DNA of 64,000 nucleotides, taken from the NCBI GenBank assembly GCA_025642065.1, contig JAODUP010000271.1:381001-445000 (forward strand), in the 5' to 3' direction. A program made the translations under genes and the position numbers. Shown here one piece after another: positions 1 to 13,500 of the stretch. The notes under the pieces were generated by a model, which did not search any database, was not told where the DNA came from, and saw only the letters and a program-made list of their open reading frames with translations. Every line of letters begins with the position of its first letter. Within the stretch, counting starts at the first letter, position 1. Source of the stretch: Paralvinella palmiformis (Eukaryota > Annelida > Polychaeta > Terebellida > Alvinellidae).

Positions 1-79
1 ACACACACACACACACACACACACATTTTAGACTGCTATTGTATATTAAACATACCTTTTGTCATCATCCTTTATCCAG

Positions 80-2470
80 GTACACTATCTGCTACTGTAG
101 AGAGTCCCAGTAGAGAGATTGTTCCCGTTACCGTGGAGAAAACAATGAATGGAACACAGACAACAATATCATTTGTTCCAAGAACTTCTGGTAGGTGGAG
201 CCACAAATATACTACTGCCTTCTTAGACTTGATTCGGTGCAGTTTACGTGCGAAACGTGATCAATCGATCCAACCTCGAACCAATTCATTCCTGCAGCAA
301 CTGAAGACAAATTAACCGAATTGCGTTTAAATGAGTTGTATCATATAAATGCATGCAGACCACGTGTACTAATACAAATTTTATGGCTGAAACTTATAAA
401 TATATTTTTTTAAATTAGTGAACAGTCACTTTAACAATATTAAGCTGATTTACCAAAATTATTATTCCATCCATATCTCTATTTCATAAACATAATGATA
501 CTATATTTATTAATATTAAAATAAGCGACTATTGGGAGAACTGCTGACACTTGTACTGGTAGATCTGCTTGTTTTCATCAAACTAGTCATCGTCAGAAAT
601 TAGCTAACCCCTGTCAAATTCCTTTGATAATATGAACAATCAGGTATGTTGGGTTATCATACCTTTTTTGTTATAGGTATGCTTTTCTTTGTTTGTCTGT
701 GTCACGGGACTGAACTCTGATTGGCCAGTATTTACATACCACACCTGAACTAGATCTTAGATGACCAATATTTACATACTTTGTAATATCATCTTCAATA
801 GTTGGCCTCGTGTGGCCTATATTTACATACTAATATCAAGCTCATCTCGTACCAATACTCCATTCTAAGCTCACCACTATCAGTCCAATAATGGGTTCAG
901 TATTATATGTGATGTTACTTAACTCGTAATTATTATCTGTAGCCATTTTAAATATCTAGATGTAACCTGTACGTTATTGTGAAACTTCGCTGGATGGAGA
1001 CTTGGATTGGTTTCTGCTAATCAAAGTCTGTGATGTTGTTATCATGATAGTAGACCGGTTTTATTGTCTGTTTCAGGAATCTATCAGATCCGTATCTTCT
1101 GTAACGACATGTGTCTGCCACGCTGTCCAATCACTGCCTGTCGCCCCCTGAACCCATCGACCACGAGAAGGTCGTGCTGACCGGTCTCGGCCTACAGGAG
1201 GCCATCGTTAACCAACAGGCCGAGTTTATTATTGATGGTACAGAGGCTGGACCAGGTCAGTTGTCTTTATAGATGATGATGGTCTGTTATGATTGGTGTA
1301 ACTTCAATGACATACAATAGGGCATTCTTTCGAATGAGAGATTGTTCCATCTCGGTACGAGTCACTCCAGTCCGGGCCGATACACTCGTCATGAATGGTG
1401 TGACTGATCTGGAGATAAATCCATTCTGCACCCAAAACAATGCTCTGGTCTTTCTTCATGGGTTTATCATTGGATGAAAATAGATAGGGACAACAACTTC
1501 CAACTAACATTTTATAAAATATTATCAGACGATTCACTTATGATAAACTGCAGACCTTTTTGCTGTAATGCAAATTTGTGATTTGTTATTTCCCAATTTA
1601 AGACGGTGTAGTAGTATCAATGTTTACACTGGGTCTACTTTTATTAGAGTGCGAGATGAATTAACCTCAGCGTTGATGCCTTAAAGGGACTTATTCATAA
1701 GAGTATTAAAAATACAGATATATTTTTACGGTGTGGAGGGTGGGAGTGGTTTATAATTCCTATTTATCTTTGCTGCCTTTCCCTGTAGCATCTCCATTTC
1801 TGCTCCGCTTCGATGACAATTGCATGACAACATAAATTGTATTATTTTCAGGTGAACCCAATGTTAAGTTGACTGGTGTGAAGAAGGATATTCCTGTACA
1901 CCTTGATCCTATTGGTGCTAACAAATACCGAGCTTCCTATGTCCCAGTCATACCTGGTTAGTTACTTATCATAATTTACAGTGTGTGAAGTTTTTAGATT
2001 CATTTCCGTTTTTATCTTGAAATATGACCAGTTCACCCATAAAATATTATCTACCTGTACAATAATTAATTTATTTCATGAGAAATGAGAACTTGTATGT
2101 GTATAAAAATGATGATCCCAGTGTGGGGTGTGTGTGTGTGTGTGCATGTGCACATGTGTGCATTTGTGTGTATGTGCATGTGTCCTTACCATTCGAAATC
2201 CTATAACATGTAGTCTGTTCTTCGTTAGGTGCCTATCTACTAAGCATAACCTGGAACAATCGTCTCGTACGTGGCTCTCCCTTCAAAGTAAACATCAAGT
2301 CAGGAGCGAATGCCAGCAAAGTCAGCGTAAACACTGATGGCTTCCGACAAAGTGTGTTCGGAAAAGAGATCAAAGCCATTATTGACACTCGTAGAGCCGG
2401 ACCAGGTAAGTTATCATAAAATACCTACCAGTTTACTTAATGCATCATCATCTGTATAAATTTAAAAATT

Positions 2471-2507
<37 letters not shown>

Positions 2508-3819
2508 AGAAATAAATTATGATATCAAATCAAATTTTGACCAGATTATGTACAATATACAGTGTATGGTGATATAGGGATTTAGTTGACGTTAGCGTGT
2601 TGTTTTCTTCGTGGATATTTAGTAATATATTAAGCTTTCATTTAGCTAACCACAAAATCTGGCTACATGTAGATATTATGATTAAAAAGAATTTTAAACT
2701 AGATAAGTGGGTAAATGTAAAATAATTATTATTAAATATAAATAATTAATTAAGACAGGAGTCCAAATTGTCAGCTCTTCAGCTGCGACATTCTGACAAA
2801 TGTTTCAATAATCTGGTTCCCCTCGTATTATGTGGAATTCCGATGTACTGAGATGTTTTTGCCTAACAAAACTAAAAGTAAATATATGATTTTGTTAATA
2901 CAAATAGTTGTCAGCTGGTGACATTTGACAAGACATCAACAAGGAATGCATAAAACATATGACTAACGTATATAAAGATGTTTGTATTAATTTGGCAGTA
3001 AGATATTCCTAAGTTTTTGGTTCATTTGTGGTGTTCAACTTTGAGACGGTGCGAGTTCACTATTTATAATTTCTGGCATTCTAAGATTGTTGTCTTCTGA
3101 TTTCAGGCGAACTGACAGCTCACTGTATGGGACCGAATAAGGTGGCATATTGTGAGCTTCTCGATCACAGGGATGGAACATTTACCCTGAACATACGACC
3201 ACAAGAACCTGGTAAACATATATTACAGGTCAAGTACGGAGGAGAACATGTTCCAGGTAGGAACAGCCTTACATGTATATTCATCTTGATAAAACGATTA
3301 TATCCTGTATATTCAGTACAATATTATCATTATAGTTTGATACATATAGTATATAGTTTTCAACAGAGACGAACACGGGCGCCTCCGTGGTCTAGAGGAA
3401 GTGTGCTGGACCACAGATCACTACCACCCCTGTTCGAATCCCTGCTTGGGCATATCTGAAAGTTGTTTCATCTTTCACTTCGTCTCATTACCTTTGGAAG
3501 TCGCTCGGCCCATTTAGCCTACCCTGTGCACAAAAGTGGCCGTAAAACATCAATCATCATCATCAACAGAGACGAACACGTGTGAGGGGGGGGGGTGTAT
3601 ATGTAATACTGTCCTAAGTTAGTTCATAAAGTTACCAGTAAGTAGGTCAGCATACACAAAGATTTTAATACGTCGATGAAGATAGCCATGTTTAGCATTT
3701 TGTAATGAAGAGCAGTGAACCTACTAACATGGATATGACGGTATATTACAGATATCAAGATTCATGTTATGCTATGGTTTATACTTCCTATGATTTCTGA
3801 TGTATTTGATACTCAGTGT

Positions 3820-3866
<47 letters not shown>

Positions 3867-4883
3867 GTGTGTGTGTGTGTGTGTGTGTGATCTGACTGAT
3901 TGTATTTCTCTCATAATGTTGCAGGCAGTCCATTCCTGCTGAAGGTGGCCGGTCCACCCGATGCCAGCAAGGTTCGGGTCAGTGGTCCGGGCGTCGAGTC
4001 GGGCATCCTCGCCAACTTCCAGAGCAGGTTCATCGTAGAGACCCGAGGGGCAGGTGCCGGACAGCTGACTGTCCGTATACGAGGGCCAAAAGGTGGGTTG
4101 TACTTAACTCTTTGTAAGCAGATGCAATACTCTGTAACATCTGCCATCATCAAAGCGGCTTACAGTCACAAACCGTATCAAACATTCATCAACCTCAACT
4201 TTGACCAAATATTTGCCATGGAAAGTTATAAGATATATTTTCTCATAATTAATTGGTATATAAGCAGCAGTTGATGGGATATAAAGATATGCATCAAAAT
4301 ATTACCTTTGAAAAAATTCACCGAGAACAAAAAGACAGTAGAAGAAAACTTCGATTGTAGAAGAAAATGAGTATTGGTACACAGTCTTGATATCCCATGT
4401 GAGGTAAAATTTAGTCGCTGGATCAGATAGCTAGCAGGGGTGAAGAGGAGGCTGTACCATAAAAATGTCAATCATTGATCATACATTAAATAAATATTAT
4501 ATGCTTTTTCGCACATATCTTGATTTATTACCTTTTAAATCTTTTATGGTAATTCTGTCCTCGAAAATAATATTTCCCTGGCTGTGAAAACCATGACTAA
4601 ATGTTGTATTATTATTCTTATGTACTCTATTTCAACAGGAGCATTCCGGGTTGAGATGCAGAGAGAAAGTCAGAAGGACCGAACTATACTTTGTCGCTAT
4701 GATCCCACAGAGGTTGGTACTTACATCATCCACGTCAAGTGGTCTGGAGAACACGTTCCCGGTTCCCCATTCACGATACAGATCTTCGACACCATCAACG
4801 AGCTGACTGACTACCTCGCAAACAACCAAAATCGGGTACAGAGGCCGTACGTCGACAGCGACCAGTGGTCCGAGAATCTGTAG
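80..4883 (+). CDS. Filamin, C-terminal exons (partial, 5' end outside window)
   Basis: Filamins are actin-crosslinking dimers with a rod of immunoglobulin-like repeats; the last repeat dimerises. I place seven coding exons at 80-190, 1077-1255, 1852-1956, 2229-2405, 3107-3256, 3925-4092 and 4639-4883 (stop TAG). Every exon has AG/GT borders and a phase-1 junction, each starting on the second base of a Gly codon. Filamin hallmarks are clear: the strand motifs G-x-Y-x-V/I, the PGSPF-type linker (RGSPFKV, VPGSPFTIQIF), the A-G-P-G turn (EAGPG, RRAGPG) and GTYIIHVKWSGEHVPGSPF in the last exon. About four repeats are represented. The protein ends 40 residues after the last GSPF with an acidic tail (SDQWSENL). 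Exon 1077-1255 is 179 nt although flanking phases demand a multiple of three, so its frame is broken (see findings). The intron at 3257-3924 holds a young SINE. The family call is secure; the paralogue is not resolved. Confidence 0.9.
2469..2505. repeat. (AT)n microsatellite
   Basis: AT run in a filamin intron. An (AC)n run also opens the window at 1-26. Confidence 0.95.
3378..3563 (+). mobile_element. SINE-1 copy with perfect 17-bp target duplication
   Basis: A tRNA-derived SINE starting gcgcctccgtggtctag (A-box-like tggtctag) with a B box gttcgaatccc and ending in an atc-rich tail after gtaaaacatcaatc. It is flanked by the direct repeat caacagagacgaacacg at 3361-3377 and 3564-3580. It lies in a filamin intron in the same orientation as the gene. 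Confidence 0.92.
3815..3889. repeat. (GT)n microsatellite
   Basis: GT run with one ttt interruption, ending 35 bases before the filamin exon at 3925. Confidence 0.95.
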
Positions 4884-6300
4884 GCAAGAACCGTGACGGA
4901 ATTGAGAAGATCGCTTCAGAAGATCGCTTATCCTATTATCTACAATTATAGAACGTATTGGTTGGAGGGAATTTTGAGGTTCTTGGTCGATTGTTGTATA
5001 CTGGAAGTGATATTTGTTAAGTTTTGCCAAAAGTTTTCATAACTGTGAAAAAGTGAATGTTGTCAATGAGACGGATTATGACTGGAATTATTAATGTATT
5101 TGTTTTGAATATGGATTGAAACATTCCCTTATTTTTTCCATTCCTTGTCGTGTGTGTTTATGACCAAATTACCATATCTCCATCATACTTCGTATTATTT
5201 CATTTGTATACATTTTATGAGTAGTAGTCTTCTATAATGTTTTGTTGAAGGACTATCGTTTATTAATAATAATATCTGTTATGCTATGTTAATTGATTCT
5301 GGTATTGATTTTTAGAAAATCACAATGATTTGTTGACCTAACTGTTTTATTCTGTTGCTTTCTTGGTGTCTTCTCGTAACGTTACTATCAAGGTGTTTTT
5401 TTTTTAACTCGTTAATGATGTAACGAAATATTACTTTTCACCTGTTCCATTCAATTAAAAATGCATTTTTGTAAGCAGCTTAAAACGGTTTATATTTTTG
5501 AGTCGGTAATTTTTATAATGGAAGATGGTATAATCAGCAAACCAGCAAGTTGTTATGAAAACTTCTAAACAAAACATGCCACATTTCTACAAAATTTTCA
5601 AGTTTTGTCCATTTTGTGTAGATAGATTTATATATGTCTGCTGTGTCCTAAGCCTGGCTTTGATTTGTCTATATATTTAGCTAAAATGGTTATTTATTCA
5701 TCTAGAGCATATCTTGTATTTTGTGGCAGTTACGGTGAAGATATTACTGATTTGGGCAAACATGTTATTTCCATTGTTTAACGTAGGTTATGCACATATC
5801 ATTAACATCCTGACGTCATGGTGTTCTCTGTACATATCGGCTCATGATGAGGACTTAACATTTACATGATTTGTTGAATGGTCAAGATTATTACATGGGT
5901 GCGACATATTTAGATATTTTGTTACCAGATTTAATCACCGTCAATCAATCAATCAATCAGTTGATAATTAATAATCTGTTAGGTTGTTGTCTTGTTAAAC
6001 GTTCATAGAATTGCATTAATTGTTGAATATTACATAATAACCCGTAGCACATCAAATCAATGTTATAGAATTGTATGATATTACAGAAGTGATTAATCCT
6101 GTTTTTCTCTCAGTACCTAGAGTTAATCCAGCATATAATCATTATCTGTGGTGGTATTAATATTAATAATTTTGGTGGCTTTTATTCTGCCCTCTGCATT
6201 ATACTGGGATAATAATTATGTTTTCTACAAAATCAACGAACTATTTTATAAGAAATAAAATCAGCCTGCATATGTTATATCTTGGTGTGATTATAGACAC
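4884..6300 (+). other. Filamin 3' UTR and downstream flank
   Basis: After the filamin stop codon there is AT-rich sequence without splice-consistent coding potential. Possible polyadenylation signals on the plus strand include ATTAAA near 5455 and AATAAA near 6254. A short (AATC)n run lies at about 5940-5957. The transcript end cannot be fixed from sequence alone. Confidence 0.5.
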
Positions 6301-7701
6301 TAATTGTCCAGAATGATAGATATGGTCTTGTTCAGAACACAGACACTTACGTGGCAAACTTCACTGCAGACCAGACTTGTGTTGCGTACATCCGTCATAC
6401 ATTTCCTTTAATAATTGACTCCGCTTGGGGAGGTCGCACGTCGGACAGAAGACCCAAGCTGTAGAATGATCACTCATTCAATTAGCAATCATCCGGAGGA
6501 AATCGAAACAAATTCCTTTTTTTCCCTGAATATACAAACAAAATTGCCCGATTATATTATTAATGAACAGAAGATGTATATCCAAAGACAGTATACAAAT
6601 TTCAGTGACAGTTACAAATCTAATACAAAACCGTTCCTTCAAATTAATAGCTAAATAATCTTCCCTCAAATAGATATTCCATGATTTTCTGTAATATTTT
6701 TAAATTCCATAATTTATATGAAATTTTTCTTGGTTAATTTCCTTCATGATGAGCACCCCGTGATTATAGTGCTATATGGTCAAAGAGAATACACCTCGCC
6801 TCACAACCATAAAGATGTTTTCAGCCAATTTTTGGACAGAACTCGCCACACCAACACATCTTGATATTCTGTGCTGCTGGAGTATCGGTGAGTTTTGGCC
6901 TTTCTACAACCAATTTCCTGCACACTGCATGCTAAATGGATCAAGTGACCTCAAAAGGTAACTAGACAAATCAAGTTTGCATGGAACCAAATGTTTACAT
7001 ATTTTTACAAATTTCCGATGGTCGTCTTTCGTGTCGTATTTAAATATTTAGTTTACACTGCAAAAATACCCATCCGTTGGTGTACTCGATCGGTTCTGGT
7101 AAACACGAAAGAAGTTAAGAATTGTTTGGAAAACTAAATTTTATTATTATGATACATTCATTGGTACACGTTTATGTAATAAGCACCTCGATGTCTTACT
7201 GACGTTCGAGGACACTGAATGGCCTAAATTGTGCCAGTGTGTCGTTAAACATTCGTATATCCATCCATCGATGTCTTACTGCCAGTTTGCATAGATGTTT
7301 ACTCTATAGAGAATTTTGAGTTGGAAACATTTTCTCGCAGATATCAACATCTGGCAGCAATCTTTTGCAGACTAAAGGATATCAAATGGCAATAACGTTA
7401 TAGTAAGAACAAAAAAACAAACAGTTCACAATAACTGAGGTTTATGAAGATTATGTAGATAGCTTTGGGTGTGAAAATGATAAGCTTCATATGGCCTACA
7501 TTGTCAAATCCGTATAAACCAGCTGCGCACAACACAGCTGGCAACCCGAACGGCGAGGAATTATTTATTATAAGATTGAATCTAATAAAAAAATTAAAAT
7601 CGAAAACGTATCTCCCAAATCAGGCCTTAGGGTAGTAATGCAATGTAGGGTGTCCACTTTTGGATTTGGTTTGGTAAAAGTAAGGTTTCAGACTATCCTG
7701 G
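6300..7701. other. Intergenic stretch with decayed repeat fragments
   Basis: I see no supported gene here. Bases 6930-6975 resemble a degraded minus-strand piece of the SINE-1 body (the aggctaaatgg...gacctcaaaaggtaa segment). The remainder is unique-looking AT-rich DNA. Confidence 0.4.
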
Positions 7702-8919
7702 GCGAGTCTGGGAGTTCCTCTGGTGGCTGGCGTCCATTGGTCGAGTCTGGGAGTTCCTCTGGTGGCTGGCGTCCATTGGTCGAGTCTGGGAGTTCCTCTT
7801 GGTGGCTGGCGTCCATTGCTCGAGTCTGGGAGTTCCTCTGGTGGCTGGCGTCCATTGGTCGAGTCTGGGAGTTCCTCTTTGGTGGCTGGCGTCCATTGGT
7901 CGAGTCTGGGAGTTCCTCTTTGGTGGCTGGCGTCCATTGGTCGAGTCTGGGAGTTCCTCTTTGCTGGCTGGCGTCCATTGGTCGAGTCTGGGAGTTCCTC
8001 TTTGGTGGCTGGCGTCCATTGGTCGAGTCTGGGAGTTCCTCTTTGGTGGCTGGCGTCCATTGGTCGAGTCTGGGAGTTCTTTGGTGGCTGGCGTCCATTG
8101 GTCGAGTCTGGGAGTTCCTCTTTGGTGGCTGGCGTCCATTGGTCGAGTCTGGGAGTTCCTCTTTGGTGGCTGGCGTCCATTGGTCGAGTCTGGGAGTTCC
8201 TCTTTGGTGGCTGGCGTCCATTGGTCGAGTCTGGGAGTTCCTCTTTGGTGGCTGGCGTCCATTGGTCGAGTCTGGGAGTTCCTCTTTGGTGGCTGGCGTC
8301 CATTGGTCGAGTCTGGGAGTTCCTCTTTGGTGGCTGGCGTCCATTGGTCGAGTCTGGGAGTTCCTCTTTGGTGGCTGGCGTCCATTGGTCGAGTCTGGGA
8401 GTTACTTTGGTGGCTGGCGTCCATTGGTCGAGTCTGGGAGTTCCTCTTTGGTGGCTGGCGTCCATTGGTCGAGTCTGGGAGTTCCTCTTTGGTGGCTGGC
8501 GTCCATTGGTCGAGTCTGGGATTTCCCTTTTGGTGGCTGGCGTCCATTGGTCGAGTCTGGGAGTTCCTCTTTGGTGGCTGGCGTCCATTGGTCGAGTCTG
8601 GGAGTTCCTCTTTGGTGGCTGGCGTCCATTGGTCGAGTCTGGGAGTTCCTCTTTGGTGGCTGGCGTCCATTGGTCGAGTCTGGGAGTTCCTCTTTGGTGG
8701 CTGGCGTCCATTGGTCGAGTCTGGGAGTTCCTCTTTGGTGGCTGGCGTCCATTGGTCGAGTCTGGGAGTTCCTCTTTGGTGGCTGGCGTCCATTGGTCGA
8801 GTCTGGAGTTCCTCTTTGGTGGCTGGCGTCCATTGGTCGAGTCTGGGAGTTCCTCTTTGGTGGCTGGCGTCCATTGGTCGAGTCTGGGAGTTCCTCTTTG
8901 GTGGCTGGCGTCCATTGGT
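7702..8919. repeat. 41-bp minisatellite array, about 30 copies
   Basis: A tandem array with consensus unit starting ggtggctggcgtccattggt and ending cgagtctgggagttcctcttt (41 bp). The first few copies are 38-40 bp. Most others are identical, with rare variants near 8080, 8400, 8520 and 8805. Because 41 is not a multiple of three and the unit has no stop codon in several frames, long open frames appear on both strands. They need not be genes. Every unit contains CCATTGG, so the array holds about 30 CCAAT cores on the minus strand. No splice signals or homology support a protein. Confidence 0.95.
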
Positions 8920-10549
8920 ATTTTTTTTTGTGCCTTGAGCACCAAGTAATAAATGACGTTTTATTAAAGGGCAGAATCACAAATATCTATTCCATTTTTC
9001 TTGCATGCATCCACATTGGTAACATGCCATCCATTTGAATGCGTTGCCAGATAACATTCTGGACCAAAAGCAATGGGATTTGGTGGAAATGGGATCTGAA
9101 GCCAGTCTATTTAAATCTGAGTAATCCGGATACAGATAGATAAAAAATTTTAAGAGTACAAACAAAAGCCGGTTATGTGATGATGGATCAGCTGTTGGAA
9201 ACATTTAAAAACTGGTCAGTCCATTATGAGGTTATAATGTAGAGGATAGTTCAGTGGTCAGAGTGACAAGGTTCTTGGTTTGAATCCACCACAAGCCGTG
9301 ATGTTAATGCAGAATGATTTATTGAACTAATTATTTGATGTGTATTCATGTGTATTTGTAATGTTACTGTTGAGTTTTAACAACGAAAGCTAAAAGTGGT
9401 GAGGGTGCACTGATAAAGCAGTGATAAGAGTGCTATGCTGCAAACTCCAAATAATAACTGTGTTTGTGGAATTTTTACTTGAGATGCCTCTCCACTACAT
9501 GTCCCAGGTGTAACCGAGGCAAACGAACCACCGACTCACTTGCTCAAAAAGCTAACAATTAAAAAAATTATTTATGATTTCAATCCTTTTTATCAAATTA
9601 ATATTTTTGGCAGCAGCTAAAAAGTTGTTTAGAATTGGGTATCAGTAATATACAAGCCCAATAAGCGATAGCCTGGGGTCAATACCCAAACTTCAACAAA
9701 CAAACAATACAAGTTATGATGAGGCTTTCCACAAAGGCCATGGTATGAATTGGACACAAGTGAATATTTTGTTCCTGAATAGTTGTGTAGAACATGAACT
9801 CGCAAATGACACATGCAAATGGGATACTCCCTGCATAAATTCCACGTTGAAGCTTTTTCATGGAATGATTGTGCTCGTTTTCAACTTTTAGCAGTTGTAA
9901 TTTCACGATACAAAGCTGTTCAAGATTTATTTTATAATACAAGTCATTCTAACATCAGGAGAACAAATAGACAATTCAATGATTTCAGGCCAACTTGAGA
10001 TCAATAATACTGTATAATATTGCACCTTAGAAACAAGAATTCTGATGATCAATTCAGCATGCTTTAATAGTCACTTTTATGAGAAAACAAACTTTATCAT
10101 CTGTATTTAATCAAAATAAAGGTGATTATTATTTTTATTAAGTTATTTTCATTGGGTATTAAACTGAAAAACATTAAAGAAAATTGGCTCCTTTTCAATT
10201 TCACCAATCCCAATTCTGGAAGTCATAATTGTTTAATCCTAATTATGAAGCAAGTGACTGCATCTGCCAAGTCGTCCATCCCACTCACTACAGTAACCCT
10301 CTAATCACAAGTGGCTGCATCTGCCAAGCCGTCCATCCAACTCACTAACCCTCCAGTCACAAGACCACCAAGTTGGCAACAAAGATGTTTTGGCTAGAAA
10401 ATATTTATCTTTATAGCTGACAGTAAACGTATAAAAAGATAACAGTGGGTTTTATAACACACACAGGGATAATATGCAATGGGAAAAACATCTGGTTGAT
10501 GAAACATGAGTTACCACAAAATGTTCTACTGTTCACCAATAAATAACAG
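8920..10549. other. Intergenic region downstream of the PIP-box gene
   Basis: No gene is supported. Bases about 9240-9300 look like a tRNA-derived SINE head (tagttcagtggtcagag followed by ggtttgaatcc, resembling A and B boxes). Bases 9640-9700 resemble the 3' end of SINE-2 (taagcgatagcctgggg...caacaaac). A minus-strand AATAAA at 10134-10139 is a candidate polyadenylation signal for the gene ending at 10550. Confidence 0.4.
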
Positions 10550-13500
10550 TTAATGAAATGTTAAATCTGAGAGCTGAGAATCTTCACAGTCTTCTAAGTT
10601 GTCACCATTTACCATCAAATCTTCATCCGTAATATGAAATGTCAAATCACATGATTCATTATCATTGCATCTCCCCCAATCATGTGACTGCCTCCCATCA
10701 ACTTGTTGATCACTTGAAGTGGTGCAATCTGTAGGTTGATCACACGACGATTCCTGAACATGGAAAGTCAAAGGTTGTGTCTCTGAATCGGCAGGTTTTT
10801 TCCCCAATTGTTTACAACCATAAATAACCTCATTTCTGATCATCTTTAACTTGACAGAAAACTGCTCAACAGCATCGAACACAGACATTTTGTTGTTCAC
10901 CCGCTTATCCACTTGCGGATCTGAATATTCCTGAGAACTTAAACACCTAGATGATTTCACAGTATTAAGATTTATTGACATTTGATCCATACATGTGGTT
11001 TCCTCATTTGATCCTGGATTGCTTAACACACTTGTATCAGGAAACTGTTCCATAAAGAACTTTGATCCTGACTCAGTCCTATTGCTAGTAATTTGTACAC
11101 ACATAATATTGCCAAGTTCATCATGATTACATTCATTCGGTATTAAGTTTTTTTCTTGAAATTGTTCCTTTCTCATTAAAGCTCCCAACACTTTCGACCG
11201 ACAAACATCTAGTTCACTGTCTGCGGTCGGTCTCATCTTATTCTCATCAGCTCTGATATCCTTCCTACAGCCTATCGGGGATTTTGAACAAACCTGTTCT
11301 TCCCAAGCATGTCCAGAACACCTCAGTGATTCTTGCATCCCACTCGTCTCGGTCCATTCCAGTTCGTGATCAGTTTTGGGAGTAGCATTTTCCTTTACAG
11401 TCTCAACGTTGACACTACAATCGGTCGGTGGATGATCATGATGTAAATGACTGCCACCTGAAACAAAACGAAACATTGTTATATATTTACAGTCAACAGC
11501 TACATCAATCACCTGTATACAGAAGGTAACTCTCTAAATAATAACAAGCTCAGCCACAAGCTCATCTTCCATCTGCATGATATTCCTCAAAAGAAGCATC
11601 TACGGTATCAATGATAATTGTGTTGTCGTATAATATATAATGTACACAGATACATTTCTGAGAATCATGCACTTTGTGTGTCAAATTGGCCATCAAACCA
11701 TTAAATTGGATCATTCTCCCACTTCGTCAATAAACTTTGTTTATAATGAGACATACCATCATCCACTTCTTAATGGTGATGATGATTGATGTTTCATGGC
11801 CACTTTTGTGCACTTGGTAGGCTAAATGGGCCGAGCGACCTCCAAAGGTAATGAGGCTAAGTCAAAGCTGAAACACCCATCAGATAGGCCCACGCCGAGA
11901 TTAGAACACGAGTGGTAGTGATCTGTGATCCAACACGCTACCAACTAGACCATGGAGGCTCCCTCCACTTCTTATTGGAGACATTCTAATTATGTTTAAG
12001 TACAAATTATGATTCACAGGAAACCTTTCACAAGAGATCACCATCAGGAAGCAAGCGAGTGACAGTAAGAAAAACTTATATATCACTGATGCAGTACACA
12101 AAAGTGATAAATGTTTGACAATAAAGCACTACATCAACAAAGAATAGACACAGGAGACAACTGAAAGACACCAGGAGAAATTTGTCTTCCATAAATGACT
12201 TCCCGTTTGGCAAAAGTCATCTCTGTTCAATGAGATCCATCAACAAACAAATCAGTTTGAAGACTTGTCATCATTTATCAAAAAACAGAAACAACAACTG
12301 ACATCAAATCTATCAATTTTGATGATCTTCTGGTGAATTTGATCAATTTATTTTATTTAGCCTAAACGCTGATTTCATCTGGAACTGTAAACATGCCTCC
12401 GTATATTACATATAACAAAGATGATTTAACTTAGATCCCTATGGCCTAGTGGGTAAGAGCGTGGGACTTTCTTACTCATGGTCATACTGGGCTGGAGATC
12501 AGAGGTTCGAATCCCGGCTGTGGCATCATAGTAGGAGTTTTTCATCCAACCGAGCGAATATGCCATCTATTGTAAATTCGGAATGGTGAAGCAGTAAATT
12601 ACAGACCATATGCGTCTCCTTCATTTGAGGTAGCTAAGCCAGGTAAAATAACTGCCATTTCGGCCATTATTATTATTTCAGTCACTGAATAATGCCAAAA
12701 AAGACATTTTGACATTTGCCTTAAGAAATCCCATGTTCAATCATTGTCCCATAAACTCCACATCTACAATGTTAGTACAAACGTTTTCCAGATATGCATT
12801 TTTCTGCCCAGTAACGCTAATAATAATCAGCTATAAAACTTATATAACATCACAAGTGTAATAAGATAATATGATAATAAAATCCTTAACCAGAATACAA
12901 CTTACAGTGTTCTTTAACGAAATATTTGTTTAAAGTAGTCTGCTTCGTCTGTTTGATTTCAATTGGCTGCGATGAAAACTGTATCTCGATCAAGGGATTT
13001 CGGGGCTTCGCCTTGCCAAACAATGTTCTCAGCTTATTTGTTGCTGTGCACTTTTGCTCTTTCTGCAAAGTCAGAGAAAAGGACATGGATTAATATTGTG
13101 CCTGGACTAATATTCTATTACCAGTTATCAGTACCGTTAAACAAATGTATCCCCATAAAACAACACTGAAAATAGTTGTCTTTGATCTTCACAGGAGCAC
13201 CCATTAAAACGTTAGATCATTCACAGCCACATGCTGGGTTAAATAGGACAAGCAAATTCCAGGAAAAAGAGTTGCAATAAAACAAAGGAATGATCTTCAG
13301 ACTAACCCTTGATCTACAGATCTGGGGACCAATTACACTTAGTTCATCCATGGAAAAATTACATTACCATGGATGGGATGGAGAGACATCAATTATTGAA
13401 TATTCAGTAAATGTTTTCACAATTTTAACACTTTTCTACAGATTCTTTAAATGATAACATAACCTTCACCTTTGACAGTCATTGTTATAACTATGATTCT

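Noticed and set aside
3378..3563. tRNA gene in the SINE-1 head
   Set aside because: The same head recurs at many sites with a constant non-tRNA body and target duplications, which identifies a SINE.
3772..3957. Thr/His-rich minus-strand frame
   Set aside because: Produced by the GT microsatellite and antisense to the filamin exon.
7620..9038. Long open frames (up to 466 codons) on both strands over the minisatellite
   Set aside because: The 41-bp unit lacks stops in several frames, so open frames are expected. There are no splice sites, unique domains or homology.
9679..9942. 87-codon minus-strand frame
   Set aside because: Overlaps a SINE-2-like end fragment and shows no domain, splice partner or codon signal.
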